Of a stretch of 57,182 bases of DNA, positions 36,052 to 46,759 are shown piece by piece. The translations under genes were made by a program, and so were the position numbers. The notes under the pieces were generated by a model, which had not been told where the DNA came from, did not search any database, and saw only the letters and a list, made by a program, of their open reading frames with translations. The stretch lies in contig JADJBL010000037.1 in assembly GCA_016703765.1 (NCBI GenBank), positions 1-57,182 on the forward strand. The letters are read 5' to 3'. Position 1 is the first letter of the stretch, and each line of letters begins with the position of its first letter. This stretch comes from Saprospirales bacterium. Lineage in GTDB: Bacteria; Bacteroidota; Bacteroidia; Chitinophagales; Saprospiraceae.

Positions 36052-38769
36052 TTACTGTTTCAATATCTTCAAAGATGCTGAAGACCTTTCCCCAACTACC
36101 TGCAGGCTATACAAACCGGGCGGAAGAGGGCCGAGGTCAATTTGAAAGGAGCGCCCGTTTTCCAAAATCCGGCGGAGCACTAGCTGCCCCCTTGCATCAA
36201 AAAGGCAAAAATACGATGCGTCGTTTTGCATTTCCACAAAAACAAGATTGGCCGAAGGGTTGGGAAAAACCGTTACGCCCTTACCCCAAATGGTTTCATC
36301 AGTGCCTGTCACCGTTACATCCACCGCCACCCGTTCCGACACGCACTCAAAGCCAGGTTTCAGAATTTTCCAGTCGTAGAAATAATAGTAGAAGTTTGCC
36401 CCGAAAGAGGATGTGGTAATTTGCCCCACCTCGCCAATGGGATAAGGATAGTCCAGCGGGCCCAGATTGCGCCAAAGGTTGCCCTGCGGGCAATGCAGGG
36501 AAAATTTCCCGACCGGAATTTCAAAGTTCAGATCGAGCACGTTAAAGCCCGTGTCCACTGGGAATTGCTTGAATGCCAAGAGGGTGTCTTCAGAAAAAAG
36601 CTGCACAAAACGGTTCCCCGGCGGCGCTCCGGGCGGGAGATAAACCTCGACGGAAAGCAGCGTAAACGGATGCCAGGTTTCAAATACTAAAAATCCTCCC
36701 TGCGCGGGCAGACCCCCCGTACCCGAGGTATCCGGTTTTCCGCCGGATTGGACTTCGGCAGGATATTGGTGGTGGCTTTCGACAAAAAAAGTAGCGGAGG
36801 CGGAGAGCGGAGGCGTTTGAAACGTCGAACCGCTGGCGAGCAAATTGCCTCCAACAGCCTGGTCGTACCACAGGCAGTTCTCCCCCGTGGCAGTGAGCAA
36901 CACAGAATCCCCTTGCGCAATGGTCGTTTCTGAGACTATTGGCGGTGGCGAGGGCAATACCAAGACCTCGAATGCCTGCGACTCGAGTTGGCCCTGAGCA
37001 CAAAGCGCATCTACCGAAACCGTATAGTTCCCGCTTTCGGCAACAGGGATGGTTTGAATATCCATTGCGCCGTTGGACCAGGAATAATGATCCCCGTGGG
37101 AGGCGGTCAAGAAGAGGGTGTCGCCTTCGCAAACCGTATTTCCTCCGGCAGAGAAAATAGTCGGGGAGGAATCGTTAATTAATTGAATCTCTATTGAATT
37201 TGACAAAGAGATGCAGCCTGCGCTGTCGGTGAGGATAGCAAAAAATCTGCCCTCGCTGCTTACTGGCAAGGCTTGCCCAAGCTGGTTGTTAGACCAGGAG
37301 TAACCTGCAAAACCGGAGGGGGCGAGCAACATGCTTGTGTCGCCGGGGCAAATTTGTAAACTGCCCTCAAGCGTTAGCTCGGCAGCAGGAAGGAGGCATG
37401 GCGCTTCGGGCACGAGGTAGGTCGTGTCGACAGCCACGTTTTTCCAGGTGGTAACCATGCCAGAGGGCCATTTTATCTTCAAAGAATCCACCAGATCGCT
37501 TTGCCCCAACCCAAAATGTACCGTGAGCGAACTCATCGGGCTGAAACTTTGTCCCGACCGCACTTCCCGAACCTGTACACCCCATGCGCCGTAAATTTCT
37601 ACCCGGGCGCCGATGCCGTTACGGTTGCCGGTAATACCTAAGGGCGTTATTTTCAGCCAATGGTTGGCGTTGCCTTCATTTATCCAAAGCTGGTTGAGGT
37701 GATATACGTCGAGGAAGCCGTCGTTGTTGAGGTCGGCGATGGCGCCGGTCCTCACGGGCGCATCTTGCCCAGTGAAAGTGAGGTCGCCGTTGCCGAGGTA
37801 AAGTTCATGGATCAGTTCGGAGAAAATATCCATGAAGCCGTCGTTATTGAAGTCGCCTGAGGCATTTTCCCAGGCCCCGAGGTCCCCGGCATCGATGCCG
37901 GACGAGGCAACAACATCTGTGAACGTGCCGTCTCCGTTGTTGCGGAAAAGCCTGTTTTGGAAATCGTGGTTGACGATAAACGCGTCAAAATCGCCATCGT
38001 TGTCGAAATCCTCGAACACCGTGCTCCACGACTGGGCATTGTCGTCCAGCCCCGCAGTCGCCCCTGCTTCGCTGAAAGTGCCATCGCCGTTGTTTCGATA
38101 GAGCAGATTGGTCCGGTTGATATCGCCAGACGGTGCGTTGGCAAGGCACTTGGTGATATAGAGGTCAATATCGCCGTCGGTGTCATAGTCCGTCCAGATA
38201 GCGGAGTAGTTGCCAGGGCGGTCGGCGGTGTGTATGAGGTTCGTGTCAGGCGTCATGTTGCCCGCCCCGTCATTGCGAAAGGGGACAGACTGGTCCGCAT
38301 CGTTGCAGACAAAACCGTCGAGCCAACCGTCGTTGTCCATGTCGGCGAGGGTGGAGCGCTGGCTGAAAATACTGGCCGGCATGACGGTTTCCATGTAAGA
38401 GCTGCCATTTTCATTGGCTTTTACAAAAGAAACGGTGGAACTATTGGCGAAAAGCAGGTCGTTGTACCCATTGTTATCCAAATCCCCGGCGCAAATACTC
38501 CAATCGGGAAGCGACTGCACAAACAGGGTAAAATGTTTCTGGAAAAAAGTGCCATCCGGCTGCTGGTAGTCAACATAAATGCCCTTGTTGCCCACCCTCA
38601 CCACGTCGTCGAGCAGGTCGCCGTTCATATCCACTGCACAGTCTGTGAAGGTGGCAAAACCGGAAACCGGATTAAGCAATTCCCCCTGATACAAAAAGGT
38701 AACAGGCTGGGCATTGGTGGTTGCCCATAGGAAAAGCATGGCAATGGCCAGTTGTAGCTTTTGAAGCAT
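36052..38769 (-). CDS. VCBS/UnbV repeat protein with T9SS sorting domain
   Basis: A 905-residue secreted protein starting at ATG 38769 (MLQKLQLAIAMLFLWATTNA, a signal peptide). VCBS blades such as CAVDMNGDLLDDVVRVGNKG, FEDFDNDGDFDAFIVNHDF and SGDFNNDGFMDIFSELI are followed by an UnbV segment (GNRNGIGARVEIYG, SSLTVHFGLGQSD, KIKWPSGMVTTWKN), then Ig-like stretches (SWSNNQLGQALPVSSEGRF). It ends with a type A T9SS domain (VFPNPSANLVFVEMQND...LPPGLYSLQVVGERS). A cell-surface role in binding or adhesion is inferred. Its ATG overlaps the stop of the TrmH-type gene (TAATG). Confidence 0.9.
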   Translation of the reverse strand: MLQKLQLAIAMLFLWATTNAQPVTFLYQGELLNPVSGFATFTDCAVDMNGDLLDDVVRVGNKGIYVDYQQPDGTFFQKHFTLFVQSLPDWSICAGDLDNNGYNDLLFANSSTVSFVKANENGSSYMETVMPASIFSQRSTLADMDNDGWLDGFVCNDADQSVPFRNDGAGNMTPDTNLIHTADRPGNYSAIWTDYDTDGDIDLYITKCLANAPSGDINRTNLLYRNNGDGTFSEAGATAGLDDNAQSWSTVFEDFDNDGDFDAFIVNHDFQNRLFRNNGDGTFTDVVASSGIDAGDLGAWENASGDFNNDGFMDIFSELIHELYLGNGDLTFTGQDAPVRTGAIADLNNDGFLDVYHLNQLWINEGNANHWLKITPLGITGNRNGIGARVEIYGAWGVQVREVRSGQSFSPMSSLTVHFGLGQSDLVDSLKIKWPSGMVTTWKNVAVDTTYLVPEAPCLLPAAELTLEGSLQICPGDTSMLLAPSGFAGYSWSNNQLGQALPVSSEGRFFAILTDSAGCISLSNSIEIQLINDSSPTIFSAGGNTVCEGDTLFLTASHGDHYSWSNGAMDIQTIPVAESGNYTVSVDALCAQGQLESQAFEVLVLPSPPPIVSETTIAQGDSVLLTATGENCLWYDQAVGGNLLASGSTFQTPPLSASATFFVESHHQYPAEVQSGGKPDTSGTGGLPAQGGFLVFETWHPFTLLSVEVYLPPGAPPGNRFVQLFSEDTLLAFKQFPVDTGFNVLDLNFEIPVGKFSLHCPQGNLWRNLGPLDYPYPIGEVGQITTSSFGANFYYYFYDWKILKPGFECVSERVAVDVTVTGTDETIWGKGVTVFPNPSANLVFVEMQNDASYFCLFDARGQLVLRRILENGRSFQIDLGPLPPGLYSLQVVGERSSASLKILKQ

Positions 38770-39305
38770 TATCTTGATGTGGGTTTCAGTTGAGAATAAA
38801 GATGCCAGGTGACTATGCCAATACAAACCGCCACATTCAAAGAATGTTTGGTGCCGAACTGGGGTATTTCGATGCAGTCGTCGAGGAGGGGCAGGATCTC
38901 ATCCGACAGGCCGCCGACCTCGTTTCCGAAGACCAGCGCCAGGGGCGTTTTGCTGTTCCAGGAATAGTCCTGGAGGGGGATGCTTAGGTCGGTTTGTTCG
39001 ACGCCGAGGATGGTGTAACCCCGGCTTTTGAGCTGAGTAAGGGAGTCGGCGGTTTTGGAAAAATACTGCCAGTCGATGGATTCGGTGGCGCCGATCGCAG
39101 TTTTGAGGATCTCCCGGTGCGGGGGCTGGGCGGTGATTCCGCAGAGGTGAATGCCCGCGAGGGCGAAGGCGTCGGCGGTGCGGAAGGCGGAGCCGGTGTT
39201 GAGCGCCGAGCGGATATTGTCCAGGACGAGGACGATGGGGGTTTTGGGATGGGATTTGAATTCCTCGAGGAAGGCGGTTGAGTTCTTCTAGCTGGAGTTT
39301 TTCAT
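38769..39305 (-). CDS. TrmH/SpoU-family RNA methyltransferase, N-terminus disrupted
   Basis: SPOUT-class 2'-O-methyltransferase for tRNA or rRNA. The conserved motifs are intact: VLVLDNIRSALNTGSAFRTA, EILKTAIGATESIDWQYF, LALVFGNEVGGLSDEILPL and the knotted SAM site IEIPQFGTKHSLNVAVCIGI. From the only likely ATG (39305) the frame meets TAG after five codons. One extra A in the run complementary to 39298-39302, together with one base fewer near 39277, would give the start MKKLQLEELNRFLEEFKSHP and a normal length of 178 residues. Either two sequence errors or a recent inactivation explains this. The stop TAA overlaps the next ATG. Confidence 0.78.
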
Positions 39306-39351
39306 TTCCCTAGGGGAAAGTGAAGAGTGTAGATGGTGAAGGGATCCCTCT

Positions 39352-40577
39352 TCACCCCTTCAAAGTGTAAAGGTATTGCTTGATCTTCCGGTAAAGCGTC
39401 CGCTCAGAAATCCCAAGATCCTGGGCGGCGTCTTTGCGGCGGCCTCCGTGTTTTTTGAGGGCTCGTTCGATGAGTTCCTTTTCCATTTCCTCCAGCGAGA
39501 GGTTGACTTCCAGTTCTTCGGCTTTGTGGAAATCGGACTCCTCCTTGTCCATGAGGATGGGCTTTTGCGAGGCGGGAATAGCCGCCTCCCGGAAGCTGGT
39601 CAACGGGGCATCGAATCCGGCGATCTCCGGCACGTTGAGGTCGTTGCGGCGGATGAGCTCGAAGACCAGGTTTTTAAGATCGTTCAGGTCGGCCTTCATG
39701 TCGAAGAGCAGCTTGTAGAGGATCTCCCGTTCCTGAAAATGTCCGCCTCCGTTTTGGTTGGCGGCTTCCGGGATCATAGGCAGATGCCGCTGGCTGATCT
39801 GTGGCAGGTAGCGAAGCAGGTCTTCGGCCGTGATCGTCCGTTTTTCGGAAAGCACAGAAATTTGTTCGGCCAGGTTTTCAGTTCCCGCACGTTGCCGGGC
39901 CAGTGGTAGTTCATCAGCAGGGTGAGCGCCGTGTCTTCCAACTGGATGGGGTCGGTGCGGTAGCGCTCGGAGAAATCGAGCGTGAATTTGCGGAATAAAA
40001 GGGGGATATCCTCTCGCCTTTCCTTCAGAGACGGCACCTTGATGGGCACCGTGCTGAGGCGGTAAAAGAGGTCTTCTCGAAATTTTCCCTTGCGAACCCG
40101 TTCCTCCAACTCCACGTTGGTGGCGGCGATGATGCGCACGTCGGTTTTCAGGACGCTCGAAGAGCCCACGCGCATAAATTCACCCGATTCCAGGATGCGA
40201 AGCAGGAAGGACTGCGTATCGAGCGGCATTTCGCTCACCTCGTCGAGGAAGATCGTGCCCCCGTTGACGGTTTCGAAATACCCCTTCCGGTCGGCGGTAG
40301 CGCCGGTGAACGAGCCTTTTTCGTGCCCGAACAATTCGGAGTTGATCGTCCCTGCCGGTATGGCGCCGCAGTTGACGGCGATGAAGTTTTCGTGTTTGCG
40401 GGCGCTCAGGGCATGGATAATCTTCGAAAAGACTTCCTTCCCCACCCCGCTTTCCCCGACGATGAGCACGGCCAGGTCTGTGGCAGATACGCGCACGGCG
40501 GTGCCCAGCGCGCGGTCCAGTAGTTCCGAGCGGCCGATGATCCCGAAACGGGCTTTTATGGTTTGAAGGTCGGTCAT
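39352..40577 (-). CDS. Sigma-54-dependent transcriptional activator, frame disrupted
   Basis: An enhancer-binding AAA+ activator of about 408 residues without an N-terminal sensory domain. Walker A is VGESGVGKEVFSKII, the sigma-54 loop is ELFGHEKGSFTGATADRKGY (GSFTGA, a variant of GAFTGA), Walker B is GGTIFLDEVSEMPLDTQ, and the sensor region is NYHWPGNVREL. The C-terminal Fis-type HTH is ERALKKHGGRRKDAAQDLGI, SERTLYRKIKQYL. The frame breaks in the run TTTT 39875-39878; one more base restores GNVRELKNLAEQISVLSEKR. It lies downstream of miaB on the same strand. Confidence 0.88.
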
Positions 40578-40581
40578 TTTT

Positions 40582-40648
40582 TAGTGACTGGTGAATAGTG
40601 ACTGGTGACTGGTGATAAGTATTTTACTAGTCACCAGTCACTAGTCAC
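40582..40648 (-). repeat. GTGACTG 7-mer hairpin at the end of miaB
   Basis: Units of GTGACTG and GTGAATA form TAGTGACTGGTGACT (40596-40610), perfectly complementary to 40629-40643, with an AT-rich loop. The miaB stop codon TAG (40643-40641) lies inside the arm. The array fills the whole gap to the sigma-54 activator gene. Confidence 0.85.
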
Positions 40649-42030
40649 AAAGCATTCCTCGCAGCGTGGCACTATTGGCATCCACCACTTTCACCGTGGC
40701 GTAATCCCCCGGCCTGAGCCCCTCTACCTTGGGGAACACAATCATTTTATTCTGCGAATTGCGGCCTTTGAACTCTTGGTCGGAGCGCTTCGAATCCCCT
40801 TCGATGAGCACCTGGAAGGTCTTGCCGATATCGGCTTTGTTGTGGTTGTAAGACACCTGGGCTTGCAGGCGGATGATCTCGTCGAGGCGGCGTTTTTTCA
40901 CTTCCTCGAAATATCATCCGCGTATTTTTTCGCGGCTGGCGTGCCGGGCCGTTCGCTGTAGGTGAACATATACGACATGCTGTAATTGGCAAATTCGATC
41001 ATGCTCAGCGTATCGCGGTGCTCCTCTTCGGTTTCGCTGCAAAAGCCCGTGATGATATCGCTCGACACCGCGCAATCCGGCAGGATGCGGCGGATGGCGC
41101 GGATGCGGTCCATGTACCATTCGCGGTCGTAGGTGCGGTTCATCAGTTCCAGGATGCGGCTGTTGCCCGACTGCACCGGCAGGTGGATGTATTTGCAGAT
41201 GTTGTCGTATGTCGCTATCGTGTGCAGCACCTCGTCGGTGATGTCCTTGGGGTGCGAGGTGGAAAAGCGGATGCGCAGGTCGGGGTGCAGTTTGGCCACC
41301 ATTTCGAGCAGCTGAGCGAAGTGGACCAGCGTGCCGGTTTCCGGATTTTCCCACTTGTACGAATCCACGTTCTGCCCCAGGAGGGTGACTTCGCGGAAGC
41401 CGCGTTCGAAGAGATCCTGCGCTTCGGCCAGGATGCTGAAGGCAGAGCGGCTGCGCTCGCGGCCGCGGGTGTAGGGTACCACGCAGAAGGAGCACATGTT
41501 GTCGCAGCCCCGCATGATGGAGATGAAGGCCGTCACGCCGTTGGAATCCAGGCGCAGCGGACTGATATCGGCATAGGTTTCTTCGCGGGAGAGGAATACG
41601 TTCACGCCTTTTTCGCCGTCCTCGGCGCCGGCCACCAGCTTGGGCAAGTCGCGGTAGGCATCGGGGCCCACGACGATATCCACGAGTTTTTCCTCTTCGA
41701 GAAATTTCGCTTTGAGGCGCTCGGCCATACAGCCCAGCACGCCGATCATCAGGTCGGGCCGCTGCCGTTTTTGCTTGTTGAATACCTGGAGGCGTTTGCG
41801 CACGGTATCTTCCGCCTTCTCCCGGATGGAACAGGTATTGATCATGATCAGGTCGGCCGATTCCATGTCCCTCGTCGGTTTGTACCCCACCTCCCCCAGT
41901 ATCGACGCCACGATCTCGCTGTCGCTGAAGTTCATCTGGCAGCCATAGCTCTCGATATAGAAAGAGCGCTGTCCTTGGTCGCGGGCAGGGTCTTCCGTGG
42001 GGCTTGAGTGGAAAGGAGGTGGTCGAACAT
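40641..42030 (-). CDS. miaB: tRNA-2-methylthio-N6-dimethylallyladenosine synthase, two frame disruptions
   Basis: Radical-SAM methylthiotransferase that modifies A37 of tRNAs. An N-terminal UPF0004 domain ([44 protein letters not shown]) holds three cluster Cys. The radical-SAM motif is [20 protein letters not shown] (CxxxCxxC), and the C-terminal TRAM domain is [19 protein letters not shown]. From ATG 42030 ([11 protein letters not shown]) the frame breaks at GGGG 41999-42002, and a second time near 40905-40911 (YADDIS then [12 protein letters not shown]). With one base restored at each the protein has 463 residues, normal for MiaB. The stop lies in a GTGACTG array. Confidence 0.92.
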
Positions 42031-42218
42031 TCGGGCTTGTTTTCGTCGGTATTTGTCTGAACAATTTACAAATTTCAGGTTTCAGAATTACATCTACCTC
42101 ATTCTGAGGAATTCTCTAATTCTGAATTCTGATTCAGCTAGATCATACAACTTTTCCACTTCGAAAAGGGTTGGCAAAGATAGGGGATTTTTTGGAAAAA
42201 GGTGACATTTTGGCAGGA

Positions 42219-43010
42219 CTAAACCTCTTTCAACCACCCCAATATCGTATCCCTGATAAAATTCTCCCGATACGCCCAGCTCGCCACGTCCAGGTGGGAG
42301 CCATTTGGCAGGAGGATAAACCGGGCGCGGCCGGGGTGGACTCGCTCGAATTTTTCGTAAAAACTCCTGGCCGAAGCCGCTTCGACCATCGCATCGGATT
42401 CGCCGTGAATGATGAGGGTGGGTGGCGGGATTGGACCCGCGTGTAAAAAGTTGGCGGGATTAGCTTGTTGGAATAGTGCCCCGCTGCGCGGACCGGCAAA
42501 GGCCAATAGCGGTGGACTGTTCCACATCTGCTCCAGATCCAGGGGGGCGGCCAGGACGAAGAGACCGGCAATCTGGTTTTCGTCCAGCTCGGCTGCCTCT
42601 CTGTTTTCCGGGTCGAGGGCCAGCAGGGCAGCCAGGTTGCCACCCGAGGACATACCGCCGAGGACGATCTTTTCGCCCACTCCTCCCCTATCTCGAAGCC
42701 TTGCGGCCACGGTTCTCAACGCCGATTGAATGTCGGTCCGGATAACGGAGTAGTTATAAAAGGGAATCTTCCGGTGGGAAGGCAAAAACACCTCATATCC
42801 TTCCTGGGCCAGCACATAGGCGTATTTCCGAAATTGCTCCGGGCTGCCGAATTGCCAGCCGCCGCCGTGGTAGAAGAGGATGGATTTCCCGTGCAAAGGC
42901 TTCTCCGGGGCAATGTGGAGCATGTATTGCCGCGACCCGGCGCCGAAAGGTATCCGCTCTTCCCGAAACTGGGCATCCTCCGGCAAGCCAAGGTTTTGCC
43001 AGTGGGACAT
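42219..43010 (-). CDS. Alpha/beta hydrolase (esterase/lipase-like)
   Basis: Serine hydrolase of the HSL/kynurenine formamidase-like type. The oxyanion motif is SILFYHGGGWQFGSPEQF, the nucleophile elbow is VLGGMSSGGNLAALLAL, the acid is in LIIHGESDAMVEAASARSF, and the catalytic His is in LLPNGSHLDVASWAY. The first ATG is at 43010 (MSHWQNLGLPEDAQF). The frame stays open to a GTG at 43103, but that extension is mostly translated heptamer repeat (TNHQSPVTNHKSP) before EYPFHEFWQLM. Family members often have a PFEEFW-like stretch, so the true start may lie between. Substrate unknown. Confidence 0.85.
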   Translation of the reverse strand: MSHWQNLGLPEDAQFREERIPFGAGSRQYMLHIAPEKPLHGKSILFYHGGGWQFGSPEQFRKYAYVLAQEGYEVFLPSHRKIPFYNYSVIRTDIQSALRTVAARLRDRGGVGEKIVLGGMSSGGNLAALLALDPENREAAELDENQIAGLFVLAAPLDLEQMWNSPPLLAFAGPRSGALFQQANPANFLHAGPIPPPTLIIHGESDAMVEAASARSFYEKFERVHPGRARFILLPNGSHLDVASWAYRENFIRDTILGWLKEV

Positions 43011-43048
43011 GAGCTGCCAGAATTCGTGAAAAGGGTATTCAATTGGTG

Positions 43049-43125
43049 ACTTGTGATTGGTGACTGGTGATTGGTGATTAGTGATTTGATAGTCACTAGT
43101 CACTAGTCACCAGTCACTAAACAGG
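43049..43125. repeat. GTGATTG/GTGACTG heptamer array upstream of the hydrolase gene
   Basis: Five to six heptamers (GTGATTG, GTGACTG, GTGATTA) at 43049-43089 face complementary TAGTCAC/CAGTCAC units at 43090-43118, with a short central spacer. The array runs into the 5' end of the hydrolase gene on the minus strand. Of the arrays seen it is the one most like the heptameric tandem repeats described from filamentous cyanobacteria. Confidence 0.8.
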
Positions 43126-43135
43126 GTAAAGATAA

Positions 43136-43168
43136 AAAGGGGCGGTAAGTTTCCTTACGCGCCCCTTT
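43136..43168 (-). terminator. Intrinsic terminator of the modular T9SS gene
   Basis: On the minus strand AAAGGGGCG pairs with CGCCCCTTT, with an inner GTAAG/CTTAC stem and a run of five T after the 3' arm. It starts 23 bases after the stop codon of the gene at 43191-46759. Confidence 0.8.
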
Positions 43169-43190
43169 GTTTGTTTTAAAAGAATGGGTT

Positions 43191-46100
43191 CTACAGGCCT
43201 GCCTTTACAAATCGGGCCATATAAACCTCATCGCCGGACCGGACTTTGAGCCAGTACATACCGGCGGGCAAGCTACAGATCGAAAGCTGGGCGCCGGTTT
43301 CAAATTGCTCCTGAATAGTGCGGCCGTTGACGTCGATGACGGCGGCGTAGCTGGTATGTTTGTTGCCGGCCAGGGTCCAGTTAAGGTTGTCGGAGGCCGG
43401 GTTGGGGAAAACGGTGATTCCTTCGGTTTGAATACCGGGCTCCGAAAGGCTCGAAATGAGGACCGATTCCTGCGGGTAGCGGAGACTGACGAGGCCTTCA
43501 TTGAACTGGATAGCCCGTACCTTTTCGATCTCGATGGTCATTTCGTGCTTGCCCAGCACATCGTCGATGATGCCGATAAAGGCGAGGATCTCGCCGAAAC
43601 CGGAAACCGGGTTGGAGTCGATGCGCGTGATGGCCACTTCGATCACTCCTTCCTCGACAAACTTCTTATCGACCGTGATCGCGTTGACGCCGGGGGCGCC
43701 GAGCCAGGAATTGGGCCATTCCAGGTTAACGCTGCTCGGGTCGATGAGATCGGGATTGAAAACCAGGGTGAAGGCAATGCCGTAGATATTGTTCACCTGT
43801 TGGTCTACCGTGCCGAGCAGGATCGGGATCTCGATCGGATCGCCGGCTTGCAGTTCCTGGTCGGGCAGGTCGGCAAACAGCGGGGGATCGTCTTCCGTAC
43901 CGTGCTATAATCGACGGGCTCGGGCGTGCCGTGGGTTTCGTTGTAATTGAGTTCGATGGCCTCGATATCGCCGCCGTCGACGCTGCCGGTGCCGTCGCAG
44001 TCGGCATGCTTGAAGTTCACGCCGCTGGGGAAGGTCTCCACCCAATCCTGGGAGGGCCAGCCGTCCCAAAGGATGCTCGGGTTATTGCGGGTAGGGCCGA
44101 TGGCGCCGAAAGCGATACCCAGGTTGAGCAGGTCGAGGTTGTTGGCGATGTTGTCGGAGTTGGCGTCGCCGGGCCAGACGTTGCCACCGTCGGGGCAATC
44201 GACCGCAGGGATTGAGATTGCGTCACCGCAATCGGGGTGCAGCAGGTCGGAAACCCCAAATTCATATTCCGTAGAGCCGTTGCCATCCAGCGGGCCGATA
44301 GTGATGGGCAGGTTTCCGTACTCGAAGTTGCCGTAGTTCACGCCGTTGCCGTGCACGTTGAAGCCTTCGCCGCCTACGTTTTCATACTGGAAGTTGAGGA
44401 ACACATAAAATTGTCCATCCTCGCAGTCGGTCACATCGGCCACCAGGTCGAAGATGTGGCAGTCGCCGCCGCCGGGGCAGGGCGATTCAAACTCGGCGAT
44501 CTGGCAGCAGTCGGGCTGGTCGTTGATGCAGATGTTGATATGCACCACGGCCTCTCCATTGTCTTCAAAATCTTCGAGGGTAATGGGCAGTTCGGCCAGA
44601 GGAAAGAGGCCCAGGTTTTGGCCGTCGTAAAATACCTCGAAGAAATCGTTGCCCGCATTTTCATACTGGAAGTTTATGAAAAGGGGATACTGGCCCTCGC
44701 CATTGCATTCGCCGGGTTCGACCACCAATTCAAAAATATCGCAATCGCCGCCTCCGCCGCAATCTATCGGGCCGATGACGGTGAAGTCGTGGCAATCCGG
44801 GTGCTGGTTATCCTGAACTACGAATTCATATATAGTCGTGCCGTCGCCCTCCAGCGGGCCGATGGTAATGGGCACATTGGCGTACTCGAAGTTGCCGTAG
44901 TTTACCCCGTTGCCGTGCACATTGAAGCCTTCGCCACCCACATTCTCATATTGGAGGTAGAGGATCGCGTAAAACTGCCCGTCGACACAATCGGTGGCAT
45001 CCGCTCCCACCTCAAAGATTTGGCAGTCGCCGCCTCCGCCGCAATCTATCTGGCCGATGACCGTGAAGTCGTGGCAATCCGGGTGTTGGTTATCCTGAAC
45101 TACGAATTCATAAACCGTCGTGCCGTCGCCTTCCAGCGGGCCGATGGTAATGGGCACATTGGCGTATTCGAAGTTGCCGTAGTTTACCCCGTTTCCGAGC
45201 ACTTTGAAGCCCTCGCTTCCCACGTTTTCATATTGGAAATAGAGTGTCACGTAAAACTGCCCATCGACGCAGTCTGTCGCATCCGCTCCAAGATCGAAGA
45301 TATGGCAGTCGCCGCCTGCAGGGCATGGGGAAACAAACTCCGCCACCTGGCAGCAGTCGGGATGATCGTTGATGCATACATTGATGTGGACGACCGGCTC
45401 GCCGTTGTCCTGGAAATTTTCGATCGTGACCGGCAGTTCGGAGATGGGGAAAAATCCGATATTCTGTCCGTCGTAAAACACTTCGAAAAAGTCGTTGCCG
45501 GGGTTCTCCACCTGGAAGTTGATGGTGATGTTGTACCCGTTGCCATCCGGGTTGCAGTCGCCCGTATCCACCACCAGATCAAAAATATCGCAGGGGCCTC
45601 CCGTTCCGCAATCCACCGGACCAATGACGGTGAAGTTCTGGCAATCCGGGTGCAGGTTATCCTGAACTACGAATTCATATATCGTCGTGCCGTCGCCATC
45701 CAGCGGGCCGATGGTAATGGGTACGTTGGCGTATTCGAAATTGCCGTAGTTCACGCCGTTGCCGTGCACGTTGAAGCCTTCGCTGCCTACATTTTCATAT
45801 TGGAAGTAGAGGATCGCGTAAAACTGTCCATCGACGCAGTCTGTGGCATCCGCTCCCACCTCGAAGATATGGCAGGGGGCCGAGATGCATTCCACCGGAC
45901 CGAATTCGGCGACAGCCGAGCAGTCGGGATTTGCCAGGTCGATGACATGAATTTCATAGGAAGAAGTCCCGTCGCCCGGGAAGGTGCCGATCGTCACGGG
46001 GAGATCGTCGTAGGAGAAGGCGCCATATCCCTGGCCGTTCACCACCACCTCAAAGCCGGCGCCGCTTCCGTTTTCGTGGAGAAAATCCACGAGGACGGAA

Positions 46101-46759
46101 TAGCCGTTGTCCGGATTGCAATCCAGGGGCGTAGCCGAAAGTTCCGAGATCACGCAGTCTGCGTTGGCTTCTTCTATTTGATAGCAAAAATTATCCAATG
46201 CCAGTTGCTGGCCTCCCACGGTGAGGGTTTCCACCGGCCCCGTGAGGAAGACGCCGCCGACTGGCGGAATGAGGCCCGGATAGGGCACCACCTGGGCGGT
46301 TACGCCCGGCGCCACTGCGGTGGGCAGCTGGGTCAGGGAGGACAGGATGAACATATCGCCGCCATTGACGGAGAGGTTTTCCGTGCCGCCGGCATCCTGA
46401 TACGCAAACCCCACGCCCAACATGGCGCCCTGGACGCCCGAGAAGTCGAACACCAGGTTCATGTTGTTGGGAAACAGGCCCAGTCCTCCGGCGATGGGCG
46501 GAGGAAAATTGAGCGGAACGTTCAGGACGGAGGTCATGCCAAAAGCTGTGTTGCCGTTGGAGAGGAAAAACTCGTCGACAGACACGGCCACATTCTGTTC
46601 GTTGAAGACGAGGTCGCCGGGCTCGTAGCCGTTGGCCGGGCTATAGACGGTTCCGGCCTGCAATTCGTCAAAATCGAGGCAAATGGTGGTCTGGGCCGGA
46701 AGAACGGCAGCGAAAAAGAAACCCGCGAGAAGGAGGAGGAAGACGCGAACCTTGTTCAT
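43191..46759 (-). CDS. Modular Cys-rich secreted protein with dockerin-like segment and T9SS domain, frame disrupted
   Basis: About 1189 residues after correction. A signal peptide (MNKVRVFLLLLAGFFFAAVL) and an N-terminal lectin-like region (about residues 20-200, DFDELQAGTVYSPANGYEPG) are followed by about seven modules of 85-95 residues with paired Cys (CHIFEVGADATDCVDGQFYA, GFNVHGNGVNYGNFEYANVP, EFVVQDNLHPDC). A dockerin-like EF-hand pair comes next (GDANSDNIANNLDLLNLGIA and DCDGTGSVDGGDIEAIELNY), then a cohesin-like strand region (GIAFTLVFNPDLIDPSSVNL), and a T9SS domain (VFPNPASDNLNWTLAGN). The frame breaks near 43897-43902; one more base gives STGTEDDPPLFADLPDQEL. The long plus-strand open frame opposite it is a shadow. 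Confidence 0.88.

Noticed and set aside
36075..36690. Plus-strand open frames opposite the VCBS T9SS gene
   Set aside because: Shadows of a gene with clear VCBS, UnbV and T9SS motifs.
43049..43125. Heptamer arrays as CRISPR or as minisatellite phase-variation switches
   Set aside because: Units are contiguous without spacers, and most arrays lie after stop codons where copy number would not change a frame.
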